Shown here: positions 15,054-18,720 of the stretch, in pieces | How the letters are laid out: each line of letters opens with the position of its first letter | How positions within the stretch are numbered: position 1 is the stretch's first letter | Assembly: GCA_905221605.1 (NCBI GenBank) | Contig: CAJNDS010001443.1 | Location: 1-18,720 of the forward strand | From: Symbiodinium natans | Lineage: Eukaryota; Sar; Dinophyceae; Suessiales; Symbiodiniaceae | Length of the DNA stretch: 18,720 nt | Direction of reading: 5' to 3' | The notes under the pieces: generated by a model | Seen by the model: only the letters and a program-made list of their open reading frames with translations | What the model was told of the DNA's origin: nothing | The model's database searches: none | Translations under genes and position numbers: made by a program

Positions 15054-15480
15054 TGTTGAATGTCCAGACCCTCCACGAGCCCTTTGCCCAGGTGCTTCGC
15101 TTCTTCTTTTCCGACTTGTGGTTCAAAGGCATGCAGCACGAGTACATAACCCGAACATGCTTGAAGCACTCAGTAGGGATGTGCTTGGAAGGGGCTGCAT
15201 GCACCGCAAACACATAGCTTTCAAGAAAGATTTGTAAGTCTGGCTTTGTATAGCACTTGTCAGCTTGCTTTTGTTCTTTCTTCTCTTCTGAGTCCGAGCG
15301 TGTTCGCTAGCTGAGAGAAAAGCCATAGGCCGCTCTGCGCTGTGCAGTCTGGGAGACTTTGGGCGATTGGAGTTTCGGAGGTTTTCTTCGGCAAAGAATA
15401 CAAGGTTCGAGATTTCGGAGGAGGACTCAGTCCACATCGAAGGGGTGCTCTTCGCTGGGGACCTGTTTGAGCCATCAACA
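15054..15480 (+). repeat. 3' long terminal repeat (LTR)
   Basis: Read base by base, it is identical to 4414-4840 over 427 bp. Because both LTRs are copied from one template at integration, identity indicates a very recent insertion (or gene conversion, or an assembly copy). Confidence 0.95.
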
Positions 15481-15485
15481 AATTG
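15481..15485. repeat. Target-site duplication AATTG, right copy
   Basis: Matches 4409-4413. The uninterrupted pre-insertion site would have read from TTTAATG through one AATTG into TTATATC, an AT-rich target. Confidence 0.93.
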
Positions 15486-15884
15486 TTATATCAAATATTG
15501 CCGAAGAGACACCTCCAGCAACAAATCAAATTCTTTTCCTCCCCGAGAAGGCTCAAGAGATCGTGGGACCGAAAATATTGTCCTTTCCACCCCAAATAGT
15601 CCGGATACAATATCCGATGTCATAGAATTGAAATCCGAATTTGCAAAAACAATACCAATATTAATTGAAATTCATCTATATTCTCTGAAATTTCGAGGGG
15701 GTGAAATGAACAATTATCATTCTAAAGAATTGCAATCCAGAAAATTATTCAAATTACAAGATATGTAATTCAAATATTCGTGGAACCATATCAATTGTAA
15801 TAATATATCGAAACTTCGAGGCTAACACCCACAGACAAGGGTCAACAAAGATTCGGGACATCAGGAGAATTATAATGAATACCC
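15486..15884. other. AT-rich non-coding DNA, no feature seen
   Basis: The composition drops sharply to AT-rich after the element. Open frames entering from the LTR (to 15625 and 15768) have no recognisable content and no support as genes. I see no RNA gene or clear repeat until the satellite begins. Confidence 0.5.
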
Positions 15885-16770
15885 TTAAAAAGAATTCCCA
15901 GATCTTCAAGATTTTAATTCTGGAGGTTTTGATCAATTATCCAGAAGCCCCCAGATCTTCCAAATTTGAATTCTAGAGATTTTTGGAGGAGTTATTCAGA
16001 TATCCAGAATTTATCAAATCCCTCAAAATTTGAATTCCGAAAATTCCAGAGATTTTGAATCGACATCCAAAGATCCCCAGACCTTCTAAATTGGAGGAAT
16101 TCTGGAGTTTTTGATCAATTATCCAGAAATCCCCAGATCTTCCAAATTTGAAATCTAGAGTTTTGGGATCCATATCCAAAGATTCCCAGACTTTCAAAAT
16201 TTTAATTCTAGAGGTTTTGCTCCGGTATCCAAAGACTCCCAAACCTTCAAAATTTGAATTCTGGAGATTATGTTCAGATATCCAGAATTTACCAAATCCT
16301 TCAAAATTTGAATTCCGGAAATTCCAGAGATTTTCGTCCGATATCCAAAGATTCCCAGGCCTTCAAGGTTTCTATTCTGGAGATGTTGATCAAATATCCA
16401 TTGGATCCATATCCAAAGATTCCCAGACTTTCAAAATTTTAAGTCTAGAGGTTTGGGTCCGATATCCAAAGATCCCCAGACCTTCAAAATTTGAAATGTA
16501 GAGGTTTACTCAGATATCCAGAATTTACCAAATCCTTCAAAATTTGAATTCCGAAAATTCCAGAGGTTTTGAATCGATATCCAAAGATCCCCAAGCCTTC
16601 AAAATTTGAACCCTGGAGGAATACTGGAGATTTTGATCAATTATCCAGAAATCCCCAGATCTTCCAAATTTGAAATCTAGAGTTTTGGGATCCATATCCA
16701 AAGATTCCCAGGCTTTCAAAATTTTAATTCTAGAGGTTTTGGGCCGATACAGACCTTCAAAATTTGAATT
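15885..16770. repeat. AT-rich satellite array with roughly 50-bp units and higher-order structure
   Basis: Degenerate units of about 50 bp recur throughout. They combine ATCCAAAGATTCCCAGAC, CTTCAAAATTTGAATTC and a TGGAGGTTTTGATC-type segment. A longer block beginning GAATTCCGAAAATTCCAGAG near 16032 recurs near 16546, offset about 514 bp, with the same internal order of variants; this is a higher-order repeat. Open frames on both strands here are by-products of repeats lacking stops. Confidence 0.85.
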
Positions 16771-16777
16771 CTGGCGC

Positions 16778-16823
16778 AAGCCCCCCCACCCCAGCCCCCC
16801 AGACCCCCCAGCCCCCCCAAGCC
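16778..16823. repeat. C-rich low-complexity tract
   Basis: Runs of 4-7 C separated by A or AG (CCCCCCCACCCCAGCCCCCC and similar). The complementary strand has closely spaced G-runs and could form a G-quadruplex. Confidence 0.7.
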
Positions 16824-16870
16824 CAACCAACAAAAATGTAAAACATTGAAAGGCAAAAAACAAAACCCGG

Positions 16871-16918
16871 CAAAACCCCCCAAAACCCCCCAATACCCCC
16901 CAAAACCCCCCAAAACTC
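16871..16918. repeat. 10-bp tandem repeat CAAAACCCCC
   Basis: Five nearly perfect 10-bp units, one with CAATACCCCC and the last one degenerate. The minus strand reads as G6T4-like repeats, resembling ciliate telomere DNA, and could form a G-quadruplex. It lies just before the TTTAGGG-type array. Confidence 0.8.
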
Positions 16919-16945
16919 CGGACACAAACCCTATACAATTTCTAT

Positions 16946-17046
16946 AAACCCTAAACCCTAAACCCTAAACCCTAAACCCTAAACCCTAAACCCTAAACCC
17001 TAAACCCTAAACCCTAAACCCTAAACCCTAAACCCTAACCCTAAAC
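16946..17046. repeat. Telomere-type array (CCCTAAA)n, about 14 units
   Basis: Uninterrupted CCCTAAA units of the Arabidopsis type, which many dinoflagellates also use, ending in a slightly degenerate ACCCTAACCCTAAACTAA. It is flanked by other DNA on both sides and so is interstitial within the window. Confidence 0.95.
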
Positions 17047-17050
17047 TAAG

Positions 17051-17265
17051 TGAGGGGTCGCTTCCGTCGAGCGACAGACCCCGAACGCTCGGCCGAGGGC
17101 CTTACAGCCCGAGCGCCCAAGCAAAAAGAGAAACGGAAAGGTGAGGGTTAAGCCTCACCGTCTGTCCTGGACAGGCCAACGGACATCGGCCTGTTTTACG
17201 ACAACGTCAGTACTCGGCTAAGGGATGGCCGGCACCCAGACCACCTTTAGCGTAGCTAAAGTATA
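17051..17265. other. Train of five hairpins, candidate structured RNA or foldback element
   Basis: Five inverted repeats follow one another: GGGGTCGC (17054-17061) with GCGAC/GACCCC (17071-17082); CGCTCGG (17086-17092) with CCGAGCG (17109-17115); GGTGAGG (17140-17146) with CCTCACC (17153-17159); ACAGGCC (17171-17177) with GGCCTGT (17188-17194); CTTTAGC (17245-17251) with GCTAAAG (17255-17261). Stems two to five are perfect 7-bp pairs. The density is unlike the neighbouring repeats. It matches no RNA family I recognise, and strand and boundaries are unknown. Confidence 0.35.
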
Positions 17266-17330
17266 ACCCCAAATCGTAACCCTTTGCCTCTGGAGGTCGG
17301 TTCAGGGTTTTGGGTTCAGGGTTTGTCGGG

Positions 17331-17357
17331 CCCCCCCCCCCGGGGGCCCCCTGGGCC
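17331..17357. repeat. C11 homopolymer within a G/C palindromic tract
   Basis: GGG, then eleven C (17331-17341), then GGGGGCCCCCTGGGCCC. Such a tract is prone to polymerase slippage and assembly error, so its exact length is uncertain. Confidence 0.7.
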
Positions 17358-17451
17358 CTGGTAGCTGGATTCCTGGACCAGGAGGCTGGCGAGGGGTCCA
17401 GGCAGGCTGGTTGCTCAATTTCGTGATTTGGGGTGTTTGCCACCAACTCTC

Positions 17452-17710
17452 CGCACCAAGGCCCCCCGGGCCAAGGGCCCCCGGGCCAAGGGCCCCCCCG
17501 GGCCAAGGGCCCCCCGGGCCAAGGGCCCCCCGGACCAAGGGCCCCCCCCAAGAACCCCGCGCCAAGGGGCCCCCCTTAATTGGGCCCCCCAGCCAAAGGG
17601 CCTCCCGGGCCAAGGGCCCCCCGAGCCAAGGGCCCCCCCGGGCCGAGGGCCCCGGGCCAAAGGGCCCCCGAACCAAATCCCCTCGGGCCAAAACCGCCCC
17701 ACCCAGGGTC
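17452..17710. repeat. GC-rich minisatellite, unit about 16-18 bp (CCGGGCCAAGGGCCCCC)
   Basis: About a dozen degenerate units with alternating GGCC and C-runs, interrupted near 17570 by TTAATTGGG. Collagen-like open frames on both strands (repeated Gly-Pro) result from the repeat and are not credible proteins. The minus strand has many G-runs. Confidence 0.85.
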
Positions 17711-17758
17711 CCGCACCAAGAACCTCGGACCGACCCAAGCCCCCCCTCTAGGCCAAGA

Positions 17759-18519
17759 CCCCAAGAGGCGCCAAGAGCCGCCAAAAGGCTTCAAAAGCTT
17801 CAAAAGGCACACTAAAAGAAGGGGGACCATAAGATTTGTCCGTGCCCACAATGAAAAATGCGATTTTTGAATATTGAAAACGATGGTTTTACGCACCCCT
17901 GCCCGTAATGAAAAATGTTCTTTTTTAGTACTGAAATCGATGGCTCCCCCAAATCAGCAAGGACTTCTACGGGTCCTGACGTGCCGAAGGCCCGGAAAGG
18001 ACCGAGGCTACCCCGAACCCCAACCTAAACCCTAACACCGCAAAACCCTGCGACGGCCTTCAAGTAAATAAGGGCCTCTACGGGCCCTAACGTGCCGAAG
18101 GCCCGAAAAGGGCCGAGGCTACCCCGAACCCGAGCTTAAACCCTAGCGATTGAAATACTCATTGGCGAAAAACTCATTAATAGGTTCCCTGACCTTTGAA
18201 TGAATAAAACCTCTGACACGCCGAAGGTCCGAACAAGGCCCCGAGAGACCCCAAGAGCCACCAAAATGCTTCAAAAGGCTTCAAAAGGCCCCCTAAAAGA
18301 AGGGGGACCCCAGGATGCCCGTACCCGCAATGAAAAATGCGATTTTTTGGTAGTGAAATCGATGCTTAATTGAGGCCCTTAAAGAAGGGGAATCCAGGAG
18401 CAGACACAAATGGTTTCCTTGACCTTCAAAGAAATAAGGGCCTCTACGGGCCCTGACACGCCGAAGGCCCGAAAAGGGCCGAGGCTACCCCCAACCCCAG
18501 CTTAAACCCTAACAGCGCA
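17759..18519. repeat. Satellite of about 490 bp in roughly two tandem units, with a module ending in telomere-like motif
   Basis: Module A (CCAAGAG...AAAAGAAGGGGGACC...AATGAAAAATGCGATTTTT) occurs at 17759-17886 and 18250-18364, with a partial copy at 17896-17949. Module B (GGGCCTCTACGGGCCC...GCCGAAGGCCCGAAAAGGGCC...CTTAAACCCTAAC) occurs at 17960-18036, 18062-18147 and 18428-18519. An internally deleted copy lies at 18183-18242. The offset between the two A modules is about 491 bp. Each full B copy ends with AAACCCTA, as if seeded from telomere repeats. No gene is seen. Confidence 0.85.
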
Positions 18520-18566
18520 ACTTTAAAACATCAAAGCAAGCATCAAAGCACAAGAAAGTAAATTCC

Positions 18567-18584
18567 ATAAACCCTAAACCCTAA
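18567..18584. repeat. Short telomere-type patch
   Basis: ATAAACCCTAAACCCTAA, two and a half CCCTAAA units, isolated from the main arrays. Confidence 0.85.
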
Positions 18585-18611
18585 TGGAGTATAGTTTGGG
18601 TGGCCGGGGTG

Positions 18612-18672
18612 GGTTGACGGGCAACGCGAGCGCGCGGCCCGGGGTGTTTCACACCCGAGCGCGCGCCCTCCC
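18612..18672. other. GC-rich imperfect hairpin
   Basis: GGGTGT (18642-18647), loop TTC, ACACCC (18651-18656) form a perfect inner stem. GCGCGC on each side (18630-18635, 18659-18664) can extend it past an internal loop. The sequence sits between two telomere-type repeats. Its function is unknown. Confidence 0.45.
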
Positions 18673-18680
18673 CTGACACA

Positions 18681-18720
18681 CCCTAAACCCTAAACCCTAA
18701 ACCTAAACCCTAAACCCTAA
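18681..18720. repeat. Telomere-type array (CCCTAAA)n at the right edge
   Basis: Five to six units with one 6-bp variant (CCTAAA), continuing to the last base of the window. The array may extend beyond it. Confidence 0.93.

Larger units (their letters stand above)
4414..15480 (+). mobile_element. Complete Ty1/copia LTR retrotransposon (11,067 bp)
   Basis: The element is bounded by two 427-bp direct repeats that read as identical, each starting TGTTGA and ending TCAACA, and by a 5-bp target-site duplication. A primer-binding site follows the 5' LTR and a purine tract precedes the 3' LTR. The single internal frame encodes Gag, protease, integrase, RT and RNase H in that order; integrase before RT is diagnostic of copia rather than gypsy elements. 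The length is about twice that of a typical copia element. The excess comes from a long Gag N terminus, an insertion in integrase, a dioxygenase-like domain between integrase and RT, and a post-RNase H tail. No stop, frameshift or nested insertion was seen. Confidence 0.95.

Noticed and set aside
15359-15768. Open frames starting in the 3' LTR and running into flanking DNA
   Set aside because: The LTR part duplicates the 5' LTR frame, and the continuation is AT-rich flank with no similarity. They are chance read-through.
15973-16938. Open frames in the AT-rich satellite and C-rich tract
   Set aside because: They follow the repeat period and occur on both strands; there is no protein signature.
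17141-17244. Possible 5S rRNA-like elements (TTAAGC, AGTACT, GGGATGG, GACC)
   Set aside because: The short matches are in the right order, but the spacing is far too long and the outer stem is missing. Not a 5S gene; a decayed 5S-derived repeat cannot be excluded.
17411-17815. Collagen-like Gly/Pro-rich open frames on both strands
   Set aside because: They are produced by the GC-rich minisatellite. Similar frames occur on both strands and there is no start context or domain.
1-18720. Dinoflagellate spliced-leader sequence, tRNA genes and CRISPR arrays
   Set aside because: I found no spliced-leader motif on either strand, no tRNA cloverleaf with A and B boxes, and no regularly spaced repeats with unique spacers. 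The repeats present are satellites.

Overview
The window looks like a stretch of dinoflagellate nuclear genome (Symbiodiniaceae-like), rich in mobile DNA. I infer this from three things. The telomere-type repeat is CCCTAAA/TTTAGGG. The Ty1/copia polyprotein is very long and has an extra-domain layout that I associate with dinoflagellate elements. There are no bacterial operon signals. No ordinary host gene, tRNA, rRNA or CRISPR array could be supported. All lineage statements are inference, because no database search was possible.

Left block (1 to about 4.4 kb): a Helitron-type rolling-circle element that runs off the left edge. It has an HUH/Y2 Rep domain split by an apparent one-base frameshift near 633. 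A PIF1-family helicase with all main motifs follows, then a C2HC zinc finger, a Lys/Ala-rich linker, and a complete C-terminal Josephin (ataxin-3-type) cysteine-protease domain. The Helitron-deubiquitinase fusion is one of the two most notable observations.

Middle block (4409-15485): a complete 11,067-bp Ty1/copia LTR retrotransposon. It has 427-bp LTRs that read as identical, a 5-bp target-site duplication (AATTG), a purine tract, and a primer-binding site that matches the anticodon arm of initiator tRNA-Met. One unbroken reading frame of about 3,390 codons encodes, in order: a low-complexity N terminus, a coiled coil, an eight-copy tandem repeat, the Gag core, CCCH and CCHC zinc motifs, the protease, an HHCC/DDE integrase with an acidic insertion, a 2OG-Fe(II) dioxygenase-like domain, RT (YVDD), RNase H, and a tail with two hydrophobic segments and a C-terminal Cys/His motif. 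It looks very recently inserted and possibly active. The dioxygenase-like domain is the second main observation.

Right block (15.5-18.7 kb): no convincing protein genes. It holds AT-rich DNA, an AT-rich satellite with higher-order structure, C-rich tracts, a telomere-type array, a train of five hairpins that may be a structured RNA, a GC-rich minisatellite, a roughly 490-bp satellite whose 3' module ends in telomere-like motifs, and further CCCTAAA repeats at the right edge. It looks subtelomeric or interstitial-telomeric. The CCCTAAA strand polarity at the right edge is opposite to that expected of a chromosome terminus on that side.

The two mobile elements are independent insertions. Each appears to have joined a core mobility enzyme to a regulatory-type enzyme: a ubiquitin protease in the Helitron and a 2OG oxygenase in the copia element.
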